Origin: Pohlia nutans
Taxonomy: Eukaryota; Streptophyta; Bryopsida; Bryales; Mniaceae
Assembly (NCBI GenBank): GCA_022496805.1
Contig: CM040085.1
Coordinates: 10,073,811-10,137,810 of the forward strand
Length of the DNA stretch: 64,000 bases
Direction: 5' to 3'
The notes under the pieces are model-generated. The model was not told where the DNA came from and made no database searches. It saw nothing but the letters and a program-made list of their open reading frames with translations. A program made the position numbers and the translations under genes. Below are positions 22,746 through 33,743 of the stretch, piece by piece. How positions within the stretch are numbered: the stretch's first letter is position 1; each line of letters opens with the position of its first letter.

Positions 22746-24900
22746 AGTGGATAGTATGAAAAGGGTGTTCAATAGGAAGTAGACTCTCAAGGAGTGTAAA
22801 TGAGTGCTTTTGCACCACGTGTGTTTAGGTAGTGAACAAAAAATGTTTTTAATAGTATAAAGTAGTTGATTTAAAAACGTAATATAATAAATAAAGAAAA
22901 TACCAAAAATATTTTATAATAGAAAATATAATCTTTTAAGAATATTCTATATTATTTTGAAATCTTTTGGAATATTCCTGCTGATGTTTTTTATCCACTT
23001 GCAAACCATGTTGAATGCATATTTCAACCACACCACACGCTCCGTTTTTATTAGCCTACCAAGCTCGCAAGAAAATTTATGGGAACTCGTCATTATTGGG
23101 GCTATTATTGTAAAGGAACAATAATTGCTGCCATAAACCTCTAATATCCACCTTGCTCACTAAATCTTTTCTGACTATTTTTTTGAATACGATACCTTTT
23201 ATGTAATAAAAATTTTACTTGGATTTGAAAGGCTATTGTAGGAGTTGCCAAATATTTATTTAAATTAAGAAAATGGGGTTCGACAGAAAATTTGAAATGA
23301 ATCTGTGATTCAGCACCTGGGTGTTTGTATGGTATGGTCTACTAGAACTCTTATCCCTATGCATTCTTTTGAGGATTTTGAGAATTTGAAAAATCCATTT
23401 TAGAGAGAGGAAAATATTTTGTGAAATCTCAAGTAGTAGGATAGACGATACCGATAAAAGAGAAAAAATATTGATAGAAAATTAAAAATTTGACATTATA
23501 TTTTAATGAAGTATGAAACAAAGGATAAACTAGTGCATTGTCACAGTGCATAATATGCAATCTAAATTTTAAAACAAAACAAAAAAAAGGATTGTAAATG
23601 GAATTTTGAGCTATGAATTTTTCTAGTGTTCAAATATGTGAAGAAAAGTATCTTCCAATTTTTTTGAATTGATTTAAGTTAAAAAATTTAAAATCTGTCA
23701 TTTTTGGGAGAGATGAATTGTTTCTCTATTTAATTTTTTTTTGATAGATTTTTTTTTGAATGTACTTGAGATTGAAATTATGCAAGTTGGCTTATTTTTA
23801 GATTTTTTAATATAGAATCAAATATGAACTTTATTTACATTCAAAGTTTTATCATAAATTGGTAAGACTGTTATTAAATGGGAATTTTGATATTCAAAAT
23901 CTTCAACATAAAATCATTTTAACATTCTAAAGTTTATTTTTTGGATAATATGTACATAAATTTAGAAGTTGGTTCACTCATTTTTCATTGAATCATTGCT
24001 ATATGATTTTCAAATTGATTGAAAGTTAACTTTTTAAACAAAATGCTCAAAGTGCACAAATGTGCACCGAAATGCAGTTAGTTCTCCAAGAGGAGTAATG
24101 GACTGTACCATACAAACGCCCACCTTCATACAACAAAGTGATATCACATGAGATAGTGAAGAGGGATGGGACAATGGAATAAGGTCCATAATTGGTTTTC
24201 AGTGGGAAGACCTGGGTTTAATACCTGATGTTGATTACGATGAATTTTGGCACACTCAGCTTCAAATTGTCTGTAAATTCGACTCTCCCCTTTTATGTTA
24301 ATTTTTGCCAAAGTTGTTCAGGTACTACAATCTTGTTTGACATGGTAAGATACTAAAGCCATGGAGGCTATTTGGAATGGCTTTGAAAATTTTCATCTTG
24401 ATTAGTTGTGTGACATACCTTCTTAGTGTAGGGATGGAGATGTTCTTAAATCTAGATTTTCTTAATATCACAATTGGTGTGATGTAAGCCAAGAAGAAAT
24501 TGTTGGATTGAAACAGAATTGGAGTAAGAGCGACTTGATCTAAAGGCGATAACTTGACACCCAGTGCCCGAATGAATGTAACATTAAAAAATCCAGAAAG
24601 GAATGTAATGCAAAGAGTGATAGTTGAGTGACTTTGTTGCTAGCTTACTGGTAATGATTGGGTACAATGTGCATTGCTTTCTACGAAGGGTAGCAATTTA
24701 CACATAGACCATCTCAGAGAATCTAAGGTTAGCAATAACAAATACTAACAATAACTGGATACAAATTGTGATTGAATGTTGTAATGGCATGCAAGCGATG
24801 CTGTCATTGCACGGTGCACTGCACATCCTAAAGGTCATGGAATGAGCAACTTGTGATACACTAGGCTAGTATGTTATGCAAGAGACCAGAAAATAGTCTC
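22746..24900. other. Intergenic AT-rich stretch, nothing recognised
   Basis: No exon-like or RNA-gene signal was found, only scattered short reading frames without coding character. Confidence 0.4.
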
Positions 24901-24905
24901 CATTT

Positions 24906-24952
24906 ATCCCATATGGGTTGTAACACGCATTTATACTCTGCTTGTATAAATG
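24906..24952 (+). promoter_or_regulatory. snRNA promoter of U5-a (USE + TATA)
   Basis: The upstream element ATCCCATATGG is at 24906-24916 (plant USE consensus RTCCCACATCG), followed by exactly 28 bp and TATAAATG at 24945-24952. The transcript begins about 26 bp after the TATA box. Confidence 0.75.
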
Positions 24953-24978
24953 CCAACACAATTTCAATACTCACTCAA

Positions 24979-25093
24979 GCAGCCGGGTGCTCAGCACAGA
25001 GCGAACTATTCTTTCGCCTTTTACTAAAGAATACCGTGCGCTGGGTACACTCACCGGCATACCCTTTTTTTGGATTGCCCCTCACGGGGCCCT
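24979..25093 (+). ncRNA. U5: U5 spliceosomal snRNA (U5-a)
   Basis: U5 snRNA aligns exon ends in the U4/U6.U5 tri-snRNP. The universally conserved loop I (CUUUCGCCUUUUACUAAAG) is at about 25011-25029, enclosed by a stem (ATTCTTT/AAAGAAT). A U-rich Sm-type site (CCCTTTTTTTGG) lies at 25062-25073. The terminal stem-loop GCCCCTCACGGGGC follows. The 5' end is set at the first base conserved among three copies. A 3' box (TCAAT...AAACTGGAGTGATG) lies just downstream at 25094-25122. Confidence 0.93.
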
Positions 25094-25229
25094 TCAATGT
25101 GAAAAACTAAACTGGAGTGATGTTCTCTGCGTTGGGTTGCACCAGGGTTGCTTGCCGTGGTTTTTGTCCAGAAATTTGGTAGCAAGAATTCCAGTAACAA
25201 ATCATGCATACAAAAAGAGAATTCACAGG

Positions 25230-25765
25230 AGTGTACCTGACAACTCCTGAGAAGCTATTCTCAGCAACGAGGCTCTTCGACACTTGCTGGCTGAGCATGG
25301 CCGCAACCTTTTTATTGCAGTCAAGAAACTCCAGGGTGATGGTGGAGCAGGAACTATCTACGTCTTTGAGTTTGCTCCTGGTATTATTACTACTATTTTA
25401 CCCTTTTTTTCGATTTTGTTTTTAAATACATTCATAAAAAAAAAAGGCGATTAAATTTTTGTTACTGAATTAGTAGCCAGAGAATGATATATAATAAATT
25501 CCGTTTTCCTGATGCATTCAGCTTTCATGATGAGAACCTCTAGCTGATGATGTGCAGGACACCTCGGTGGTGAAGCGTTGACGGTGACCATGATGTGAAA
25601 CTCTTGTACGTTGTGGACTTTCAGGGAGACCCCCGGTACAGCTCTCTCAAAGTGACAGTACAATTTTCTCCTGGACCAACTCCTGGCACCACCACCGCCA
25701 CACGGAGTGCAGATTTCAGACCTGTCGGTGCGGCACCACCTCCAGATGATTTCCTGGTCCATGTT
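25230..25765 (+). pseudogene. Fragment of an unidentified protein gene between U5-a and U5-b
   Basis: Two exon-like pieces are visible on plus. One reads SNEALRHLLAEHGRNLFIAV followed by KKLQGDGGAGTIYVFEFAP (about 25262-25381). The other reads KLLYVVDFQGDPRYSSLKV and continues to PPPDDFLV (about 25598-25762). The first opens after TGA, the second also follows stop codons, and no start or complete gene could be assembled. I do not recognise the family; it is probably a captured or decayed gene piece. Confidence 0.4.
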
Positions 25766-26413
25766 TCTCCCTGCTTTGCAATTTTGGCAGCTAATATTTC
25801 ATCTCACTCAAAGTTCTGAACCAGCTGCTCTCTTATTTCACTTCAAGGGACACTAGAATCACCCATGCAAAGCTGGGAGCTGGAAAGGCCAGAAATTGCT
25901 AAGAAAGAAGAGGAATGATCAATATAATTTGTTTCATGATGATATTGGTCACAGTCAGGTTTTGTGATATACCTTTTAGGACAGTTACTTCTCTCAGAAG
26001 AAGACTTTGTTGCAAATTGTGATGTTTAATAGGTCACAAGGAGGTGAATCGAATTCAATGTAGGAAGAGAAAGTTGTGCAAAGAGGTGCGTTTCCTACAT
26101 TGATTTTCATTGATCTCATTGATTTTCCCTTCTGTACAAGACATCCTCTTACATGAGAGCGTCCAATAATAGTATTGATTGTTGAAGTGTGCGACCCCTG
26201 TGTTGCTTGAGAGCTTTGGAAGTGTGTGCCCTGGCAAACTCATGTTGCAGTTGTCTAATTCTAAAGTGATGAATGATCCTTAACCCCTACACACTCACAG
26301 TGCACGTGTGGTCACCGGCTTAAGGAAGGTATGTGCACGCTGGCATATATGAGACAACAGCCATATAACTTGGGTCACACAAAGTTACGGTGAGGTAGGT
26401 TCAGGTCTCCATT

Positions 26414-26460
26414 ATCCCATATGCGTTGCTACATGCATTTCCACTCTACCAGTATAAGTT
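26414..26460 (+). promoter_or_regulatory. snRNA promoter of U5-b (USE + TATA)
   Basis: ATCCCATATGC at 26414-26424, 28 bp spacer, TATAAGTT at 26453-26460, then 26 bp to the first conserved U5 base. Confidence 0.75.
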
Positions 26461-26486
26461 TCAGGACACTCAGTTACGTTGACCAC

Positions 26487-26602
26487 GCAGCCGGGTGCTC
26501 AGCACAGAGCGAACTATTCTTTCGCCTTTTACTAAAGAATACCGTGCGCTGGGTACACTCACCGGCATACCCCTTTTTTTGGACTGCCCCTCACGGGGCC
26601 CA
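26487..26602 (+). ncRNA. U5: U5 spliceosomal snRNA (U5-b)
   Basis: Nearly identical to U5-a through loop I (GCCTTTTACTAAAG), the Sm region (CCCCTTTTTTTGG) and the terminal GCCCC/GGGGC hairpin. The 3' box at 26603-26630 reads TCAATGTGAAAAACCAAAC followed by AGGAGTGATG. It lies about 670 bp upstream of U1-a in the same orientation. Confidence 0.93.
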
Positions 26603-27086
26603 TCAATGTGAAAAACCAAACAGGAGTGATGCTCTCCAGGACAGGCACGGCTTGAGACTGCAGCAGGGCTTCGGGAGTCTGGAATTACGTCTGCACACTC
26701 ACTGGTTACGCAAAATAGTGACTCCACTACGTATTGCCAGGAATTTTGTGTTTAGAAGGGATTTGGTCGAAGGAATGCCGCTGCGATGTTCACGCCAGGA
26801 TGGTTTAATCCCACACCGGCAGTTTCAGAGGTCATTCCAAAATTACGGGAAATAATCATTCCATGTCCCAATTGCATTTCATGTTTGACCAATGACTCGT
26901 CGGGAGACTTGAAGATCAATCAATGCTGTTTTGGCTCTGACGGCCATTTTGTAGATATACGTTGGGATTCATCCCCTTCATTGTTGGTTGCTCGATCATC
27001 TGTTTGATTGAGTTTGAGTTTTGCCGTACTGCATTAGGTTGACATCCACTGCAACGACAATGGCTGTTATGGTGATCTCGAGAGAT

Positions 27087-27133
27087 ATCCCATACCAGTG
27101 GGTGGATTAGAGGTTGACCCAGCCATACAAGTA
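27087..27133 (+). promoter_or_regulatory. snRNA promoter of U1-a (USE + TATA-like)
   Basis: ATCCCATACCA at 27087-27097, 28 bp, then TACAAGTA at 27126-27133 in place of a canonical TATA box; 23 bp follow before ACTTACC of U1. Confidence 0.7.
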
Positions 27134-27154
27134 ACCCAGAGTGCGAATTGCTCG

Positions 27155-27312
27155 TAACTTACCTGGGCGGGGTCTATCCATGATCCAGAAGGTGGATGGC
27201 CTAGAGGAGCCTGCCCCATTGCACTAAGGGCCGGGTGACTGTAGTATCTTCCTACGGGAGGCATACACGTCATAATTTGTGGCAGCAGGGGCTCGCGTTC
27301 GCGCGGCCCCTA
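27155..27312 (+). ncRNA. U1: U1 spliceosomal snRNA (U1-a)
   Basis: U1 pairs with 5' splice sites. The 5' end carries ACTTACCTGG, complementary to CAG|GTAAGT. Stem-loop I has GATCCAGAAG at the U1-70K loop position, stem-loop II has CATTGCAC (the U1A-type loop), the Sm site is ATAATTTGTGG at about 27271-27281, and the 3' hairpin GGGGCTCGCGTTCGCGCGG is followed by CCCC. The length of about 158 nt fits plant U1. The plus-strand gene could also be misread as a minus-strand ORF starting MTCMPPVGRYY, which is only its antisense. Confidence 0.95.
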
Positions 27313-27348
27313 CCCAATCCAATCACATGAAATTGGAACCTGGAGGAT

Positions 27349-27590
27349 CTAGTTGGGATATATCGGAATTATCGGCTTCGTGCTACAATCTTGTAGTCCG
27401 AATCTCTCGATGTAGAGTTTCATAGCTTCGGCTTTGGATCTCTGAAATTCAACTGGTGCAATGTTTTGATGGAGTACTTGGTCAGAGAACATATCAGATT
27501 GGGATTCCACGTTTACCTCAGAAGCCACCGAATAGATGATACTGCCTCGCACTGCTGCAAGGTCTTCAGTTAGTGCTTCAGCTGGAGTTG
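27349..27590 (-). other. Exon-like open frame of unknown identity
   Basis: A minus-strand frame reads PTPAEALTEDLAAVRGSIIY at about 27585 and goes on to MFSDQVLHQNIAPVEFQ and KLYIERFGLQD, stopping at 27349. A splice-acceptor-like AG precedes it. Composition looks protein-like, but no further exons were found. It sits only about 40 bp from the U1-a 3' end, so it is more likely a remnant than a live gene. Confidence 0.3.
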
Positions 27591-27804
27591 GATACTAATT
27601 CAGTTTGAATGTTGCATCGGTATTCACGTGACGATGCCATTGCAGTACACCACATATTCTCAAGGGTTTGGAATGAGCAAGTTCTAACAGACAAAGCCAG
27701 AGAGGGAAACACATGCAAGCCGAGACAGCAGCCACAGAACCGGAGTCGCAGCCGTCAGCGGGTACAAGGTTCAAGACACTTGGGCATGAAGCAGGTCCCC
27801 ATCC

Positions 27805-27851
27805 ATCCCATACGCCTTGCTACGCCCATTTACACTTTCGCTGTATAACTA
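27805..27851 (+). promoter_or_regulatory. snRNA promoter of U5-c (USE + TATA)
   Basis: ATCCCATACGC at 27805-27815, 28 bp, TATAACTA at 27844-27851, then 26 bp to the first conserved U5 base. Confidence 0.72.
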
Positions 27852-27877
27852 CGACAACATTTGTCCAATCACTTCAT

Positions 27878-27993
27878 GCAGCCGGGTGCTCAGCACAGGG
27901 CGACCTATTCTTTCGCCTTTTACTAAAGAATACCGTGCGCTGGGTACACTCACCGGTATACCCCATTTTTTGGATTGCCCCTTCCGGGGCCCA
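27878..27993 (+). ncRNA. U5: U5 spliceosomal snRNA (U5-c), divergent copy
   Basis: Loop I GCCTTTTACTAAAG is intact. Differences from U5-a/b include CAGGGCGACC for CAGAGCGAAC, a more canonical Sm site (CCATTTTTTGG) and the terminal loop CTTCCGGGGC. The 3' flank differs (CATCAGTCTGAATCAA), so the 3' box shared by the other copies is not clear here. About 770 bp upstream of U1-b. Confidence 0.9.
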
Positions 27994-28149
27994 TCAGTCT
28001 GAATCAAAATTGGATGGATCCGGAGCATTCTTGTGTATACGAGGTCATTCTATGAACCTGCACTTGCAACCTGAGAATCCTCTCAAGCTCTAAGTTTTCA
28101 ATTCCTGGGTAGATGTTGACATTCTCCATGTAGCGGTTGCTGACAGACC

Positions 28150-28581
28150 TTTCGGTTTATGCTCTTCCACAGAGAACCAATATCATGTGGCCTTCTTCAA
28201 CCTGGGTTCCAAAGGAACTCACATAGCTATCGGCATTGACACAGTGATAAGCATTTCTTTTACCTTCTACCAAGACCAGAGAAGTGTTGACTTCAAATGC
28301 GTCTACTTGTCTCCAGAAGAGGCGTGAAATCCTAGCTGATAACAGACTTGATCTGCAAAGCCTATGATGTGTGGAACGGGCGTGACCTGGGTGTAGTTGA
28401 AAAGTCTCTAGTATGTGTCTTAGTGGAAGGCCATGGTGCCGCTGTATTTGATCTCACTTGCACAGGATGTCTATAGAAAAGTATAGTTGCAATTTCTGTG
28501 TACTGTGCAGAACAGAGGCCATTCATTGAGATTCGATAGAACAGTGTCAATTATAGCGATGTTGATCTCGTGAGACTGGAT
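28150..28581. repeat. U1-b upstream region duplicated at 63538-64000
   Basis: The 430 bp upstream of the U1-b promoter is similar to the reverse complement of the region upstream of U1-c, up to the window edge. Shared blocks include CAGAACAGAGGC, AAGTATAGTTGCAATTTCTG and ATATCATGTGGCCTTCTTC. The homology extends far beyond promoter elements, so the two U1 genes derive from a segmental copy. Short reading frames shared by both copies look incidental. Confidence 0.7.
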
Positions 28582-28628
28582 GTCCCATACCATTGGGTGC
28601 CTCAAAGGTTGACCCTGCCCTACAAGTT
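28582..28628 (+). promoter_or_regulatory. snRNA promoter of U1-b (USE + TATA-like)
   Basis: GTCCCATACCA at 28582-28592 (R = G at position 1), 28 bp, TACAAGTT at 28621-28628, then 23 bp to ACTTACC. Confidence 0.72.
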
Positions 28629-28649
28629 GCCCAGAGTGCGCAGGATTCC

Positions 28650-28807
28650 TGACTTACCTGGGCGGGGTCTATCCATGATCCAGAAGGTGGATGGCATAGA
28701 GGAGCCTGCCCCATTGCACTTAGGGCCGGGTGACTGTAGTATCTTCCCACGGGAGGCATACACGTCATAATTTGTGGCAGCAGGGGCTCGCGTACGCGCG
28801 GCCCCTA
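28650..28807 (+). ncRNA. U1: U1 spliceosomal snRNA (U1-b)
   Basis: Same landmarks as U1-a: 5' ACTTACCTGG, loop GATCCAGAAG, loop CATTGCAC, Sm site ATAATTTGTGG and 3' hairpin GGGGCTCGCGTACGCGCGG plus CCCC (one loop base differs from U1-a). It closes the U5-U1 array. Confidence 0.95.
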
Positions 28808-28811
28808 CTCA

Positions 28812-28935
28812 TGTCAATAATAAAACTGGAGTCACCATTGTGGCGGAATGTTTCTCAGGTGTCCTTAGTAGATTTGTATTACCAATGTCAATATTAAAAC
28901 TGGAGTCACCTTCGTGGCGGAATATTTATCGGGTG
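28812..28935 (+). repeat. U1-b 3' box, tandemly duplicated
   Basis: TCAATAATAAAACTGGAGTC at about 28814 is repeated 74 bp later as TCAATATTAAAACTGGAGTC. Each is followed by ACC and a GTGGCGGAAT block. The first copy sits where a snRNA 3'-end formation box is expected and resembles the flank of U5-a and U5-b. Confidence 0.6.
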
Positions 28936-30875
28936 TTCTGAGCAGATTTGTATGCCTGACTGTACGTTTGGTGATGATGTATCATAAAAGCACTGAGAGT
29001 TTCTCCTAGTGGAAGGGCGAGAAATAGAGCCTGAGTGGGAAAATCAATGGATTAGCGAAACCAGAAAAATAAATATCTCAAACTCGTTGTTTCAGTTTGA
29101 ACTAGGCTGTCCATAACTTAAGATAGTTTTTGGACTGCGATCGATGCTATTTTCCTCCCAACAGTTCCCCACCTTAGTTTCAATAGAGGTGTCCAGGAGT
29201 GTGATGAGTTCAAGAGTGTGATGTGAGATTTCAATTTTACTATCTAAATCAGGCCCAACGCAATTCTGAAACCAACAATCTTGTGCCAAAGTAGTACACA
29301 AGCCCCAGCCATGAGATTTGAGTTTCAGTTCCAAATCGCATCCTCTTGCTAGACAGGAGTCACAAACTCTGACACCCGTTAAGGTAGATTTTCTTGAATT
29401 CCCTAAATCACAAGACATAGGCCACCGAGGATTGAAGTGGCATCAAGTATACCACCACAAACACATGGTTTTGCAAAGACATGGATATTATCTTGTTTTC
29501 CAGCTACAAACCCAAACCAAAACAAGAACTTTTAAACACACTGAAGTTTGGTTGACTTTAGAAAACTTCGAGCAGAATTAAAGCAGATTTCAAAACTAGA
29601 TGTGCAATTTTTCATTAATCCTCAACTGCTTTTCTTACAAATAACAGAACCTTGGCTAAACTCTAACTGCAGACTATTACAATTTGCATTCATGCATTGT
29701 GATCATTAAAACCTACCTCCCAAAGAAAAAATCGATATTGAGAGAGAGGATACTAAAAACGTGGAGAAATGGGTTGCATCCAAGTATAGGCCACAATACA
29801 AATTGGACAATTTCTGTCATTTGACCAGCATTTTAAACGAGGCACTTCTTGGACGTCACGGATCACAGCTTAAATATACTAAGGACTATTTGTCAAAGTT
29901 GGTGGTGGGGTGTGGTGTCAGAAAGAGTTGAACTTAAGTAAGCTCATAACCCCATTTCACAATTACACCCTTTTAGACTCTTTACACTGCTCCTTGTTAT
30001 TTTCTCCACACTTTATAAGTAATAGTTTACATAATCATTCACAATGATAGAAAAGACAATTTTCATACCCATGTTATATAATGTTAAATGCATAAAGTGA
30101 CGCAGATAGTATCCTCTGCCTTGCAGGTTATTAGATGTCAATTGGTTTCCTAGTATAAAATTGCAAAAATACCCTCATGTACTCGATCACCCCAATTTAT
30201 ACGAGGAAATCTCGCCCTACCTACACAAAGGAACAGAAATATGTTGTATCAAGCCTCGAAATGGGAGATGAAAATACAGAGTGTTGTAGAAATTATCAAA
30301 AAATCACTGCTTTGAGCATGTTCAGAATGGAGGGCAGTTCGTCATCAGTTGGGGAAGCAAGTATGGCAATGCATACACGAGAAAAAAACTACCTGTCCCA
30401 CAGTGAGACACGGTGCAAGAGCTCCATTGTAATTAATGTTCCAGGTACCAGTTAGTTCAATTTTTTTGCAACTACCATGACATAATTAGCCACAATAAAT
30501 CACTTGCACCATGTTCCAGGGTAATGTCGTAATGTCCTCTGTGTCCGCTGTCCTGTGCTAAAAACTCTACAGCATTCAACAAAATACTCAGCCGAGTTTT
30601 AACACACAAACAAACATTTGACTGCCAGAATCAGCCTTGGAAAACCCTCTGCCTAGCTAGAGACCGATACCAATCTGTCCACAAATAAAAATATAATCAT
30701 GGTTAAAATGGAGCTTAAAAGAGATTTTGGGTTTGGGAATCAAGAAAGCCATGTCCTTTTTTTAAGGGTTAATGAGCTGCCGTGGACAGTGTTTCTCATT
30801 GAGGGCTCACCACAATATGCTTACATACAATTGAAAGCCCAGTGAAAATTCCATGAAGATAAAAAGTGTAAGTGA
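28936..30875. other. Intergenic, nothing recognised
   Basis: No coding exon, RNA gene or repeat could be supported between the snRNA cluster and the tRNA gene. Confidence 0.4.
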
Positions 30876-30946
30876 TGCGCAGCCGGGGAATCGAACCCCG
30901 GTCAGTACCGTGGGAGGGTACTATGATACCACTACACCAGCTGCGC
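30876..30946 (-). tRNA. tRNA-Gly (anticodon CCC)
   Basis: Seventy-one nucleotides fold as a full cloverleaf. The acceptor stem is GCGCAGC/GCTGCGC with discriminator A, the D-arm has the A-box TGGTGTAGTGG, the anticodon loop is CTCCCAC, and the T-arm has the B-box GGTTCGATTCC. There is no intron and no encoded CCA. A T-run (about 30860-30864 as A on plus) soon follows as Pol III terminator. Confidence 0.97.
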
Positions 30947-32004
30947 GACGGTTCCGTTGATGCCCTTGACGTTTCACAAAACCTTTCTAAACTATTTTGT
31001 GTTCCTAGGCAAGGCACTCGCACATGGAGGACTGCCTACACAAATGCCACAAACTTAACCCAACAAGAAAAATAAATTGAATATAAAATCAAATAAAATC
31101 AGATTTGTTTTTTAATCTCTCTTCCTTTAACTAATCACGACACCCACTAATAGAACTTTGGAAGGCTAGAAAGCATTGCAATAGCGTCCCAGTCAACTCT
31201 TTGTTGGCGTATAATAAAGTAGGTAGCGGTGGAGACTTGAAGCTTCGAGACATGCCATGGTGCATACCAGTATACAGACAAATTAACCGTATTTAAAGAA
31301 AATTTTGCACTCTTGAAAATTCTCGTGCTGAAAGTTATAGATTTAGTATAAAAAGGAAATCACTTTTCATGAACCAATGAGAATGCAAGAACTTGTGGAG
31401 CAGACCTCTAAAGAGCACATTCAATGAGCACTTTGTTGGCTCTGACCATAGGGCAGAGGCATTGCAGGGACACTCATTTTTTGGGGCTAAATATCACTGT
31501 AGCAAATATGTTCTGTCCATGATTCCCATTCTCGTCCTTCACATGTTCTATTCCGGTTAGAGCTCCTCGTAGCGTAGCTGCTTGTTCTAAACTGATCACA
31601 CACCTACGGGCTTCAGACTCACATTTCTTACAGATTAATTCCAATTGAAACAGTTTTTGAATGGGAAGAATGCATCATGTGAACTAGTGGATGCTCAAGT
31701 TGGCAACATTCTGGTTTTTCTGCCTTTCCCTGGATTCTCTTCGAGACTGGAAGTCAACCAGTCAACCTTGCCTTTCCGCTATCCCACTTCCACTGCACTC
31801 ACTCACTTTTTGAGCCCAGTCGCACCCACTCATGTAAACCTGGTCACACAGAAGTCCCCGGGAGTCAGAACTTGAGTGGCCACATCAGTGCCTTAACTAT
31901 GATCCACTGAAACTTTCAACCGAGAATGCATAATGATACACACAAGTGTCAGGACTCTACTTGTCCAAGAAAATTATTGTGTGCCAACATTGACCCGTGC
32001 ATAC
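30947..32004. other. Intergenic, nothing recognised
   Basis: No supported feature; the longest reading frame (76 codons, near 31645) lacks coding character. Confidence 0.4.
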
Positions 32005-32007
32005 TTA

Positions 32008-33110
32008 GAGCATCCGCACCCATGCACACTAAAGTTGACTTGCTAAAATTATTCATCTACATTTGAAGAGCCCTTGAACTTACACTCTCCCACCTTTGAA
32101 TGCCCCTCAAGCACCAAAAGTGCACATCAAATAGTCAATGTAGAATGTCAGATATAGTCAACTAAACTTAGATTTGAAGGGCCATTTCTTAACCCTTTAG
32201 TGCCCAGGTAACCACTAAGTGGTCACTAGATCACCAAAAAATGAAATGCTGTAAAATTTGTGAACCATCTCAGTCCGGTGTCCGAAGTTCATATGTGTAA
32301 CTTTTGATTCTACATATGATGCAAAAAGAAATTTTGGAATCTGACTTTCTTAGGTATCCAAATACCCATGTACAAAACACCAAAATACTACAAATACCTC
32401 AAAATATTGCAAATACTTACAAATATAGCATACGTACTATGTTGTATTTCTAGTGTTTGGAAGTTTGTTTTCTCGTTTTTTTTTTTTTGGACTGTGTTCT
32501 CTTGTTCATGTTCCATTAGTGTATGTATTCCGATCTTGATCCATGTACCAACTCCTTTCTTATTTTAACGTATAAATTTTGTCCTAAACCATACATGGAT
32601 AAGTCACTCTCACTTATAAAATTCACAATAATTATGTATGAGTCCATTCTTGACATGAAAGATTGCAATGGAGAGGTGGTGGCAAATGTCATTGTTGAAC
32701 ATCTTTACTTTCATATTTGAAAATTTAACCCAAATTCTAATTAACCTTGAAGTCACACACCCCCCAAAATCTCAGTTTTGAGTGTGCATTATACGGTTCA
32801 AAGACACACTATCATCTTCCAATCCAACGGTCCGATCTTATCAAGATTTAACTGACACTTGTTTCATTAAGCTATGCTTACATTTATACAGTTGGATCCT
32901 ATTAATAGTATTCCAAATTTCAATAGAGAAAGTTTTTAAAAAATATCACCCAAAAACTGTGGTTTCTCCAAAACCACCCTGGGCATTAAAGGGTTAATAC
33001 GCTAGGATTGAGGGTCAAGAGGCATTTTTGAAGGGTCTTTAGCATTTTTCATCTAGCTATTTTTCATCTTGCGTGTGTCAGACTCTGGGAGGGCATGGGT
33101 GCGGATGCTC
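32008..33110. mobile_element. Harbinger/Tourist-type MITE (outer), interrupted by a second MITE
   Basis: The perfect inverted ends GAGCATCCGCACCCATGC (32008-32025 and 33093-33110) are flanked by TTA on each side (32005-32007, 33111-33113), a three-base target duplication typical of PIF/Harbinger elements. It contains the TTAA element 32189-32997. Confidence 0.8.
32189..32997. mobile_element. TTAA-type MITE nested in the outer element
   Basis: TTAA at both ends; CCCTTTAGTGCCCAGG on the left pairs with CCCTGGGCATTAAAGGG on the right. No transposase frame inside. Confidence 0.75.
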
Positions 33111-33304
33111 TTACACCTGGAAGGCTCCTATTGGAAAATTCAAATGTTAGGACGGTGACTATCCCCGTTGGAATCTTATAGGTCCTAGATTTAGCTCTCT
33201 TAACTAGGTCTAGGCATCCCCGGCCTCGCCGTACATGGCGGGGTTGGCTTGTATTTTTTGTTTCCTCTTTTTCCGTAGAGTAAAGGGCTCCCTTTATTTG
33301 TGTC

Positions 33305-33350
<46 letters not shown>
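33111..33350 (+). repeat. Retroelement 3' end with (AAT)n tail
   Basis: A segment with a GGCCTCGCCGTACATGGCGGGG hairpin-like region runs into a pure AAT microsatellite at 33305-33348. Such tails are typical of LINE or SINE 3' ends. No coding part was recognised. Confidence 0.4.
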
Positions 33351-33743
33351 TGTTATTGATGAATAGACAATAGTCAGAATGGTAATCAGTCCCAGGCAAC
33401 TGTAGCTCAATACATGTTCCAGACAACCAGAAAAGTTTCACTAGATCATTGTCAAGACCGTGCCTTCACTTTTGTTGACGAAGTTTGCTTGAATTTGTGA
33501 GGAAGCTGTTCACAGAACACCCCTCCTCCTAGCTAAATGAAATCATGCAATTCCATAATGTCAAGTCCAGTTTTCACGGCAACTGTGTACTCTTTCATGT
33601 CTGAAAAATTGCAGAGAGGGGCCGTGATTTCTGTTGTTTCATTTTATTTATTGATCACATAAAATCCATTAACTTTTCAAATGGAGAAATAGTGACAAGT
33701 GTTTAGATGCGAATGGAAAGTAATGTCATCGGTCCGGAATGAC

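Noticed and set aside
24961..25110. Repeated ORF reading AAGCSAQSELFFRLLLKN at three places as a protein
   Set aside because: It is the sense strand of U5 snRNA (loop I GCCTTTTACTAAAG).
27067..27273. Minus-strand ORF starting MTCMPPVGRYY, repeated at 28547 and (plus) 63351, as a conserved gene family
   Set aside because: The three frames are the antisense of U1 snRNA; conservation follows RNA landmarks (5' end, Sm site, hairpins), not codons.
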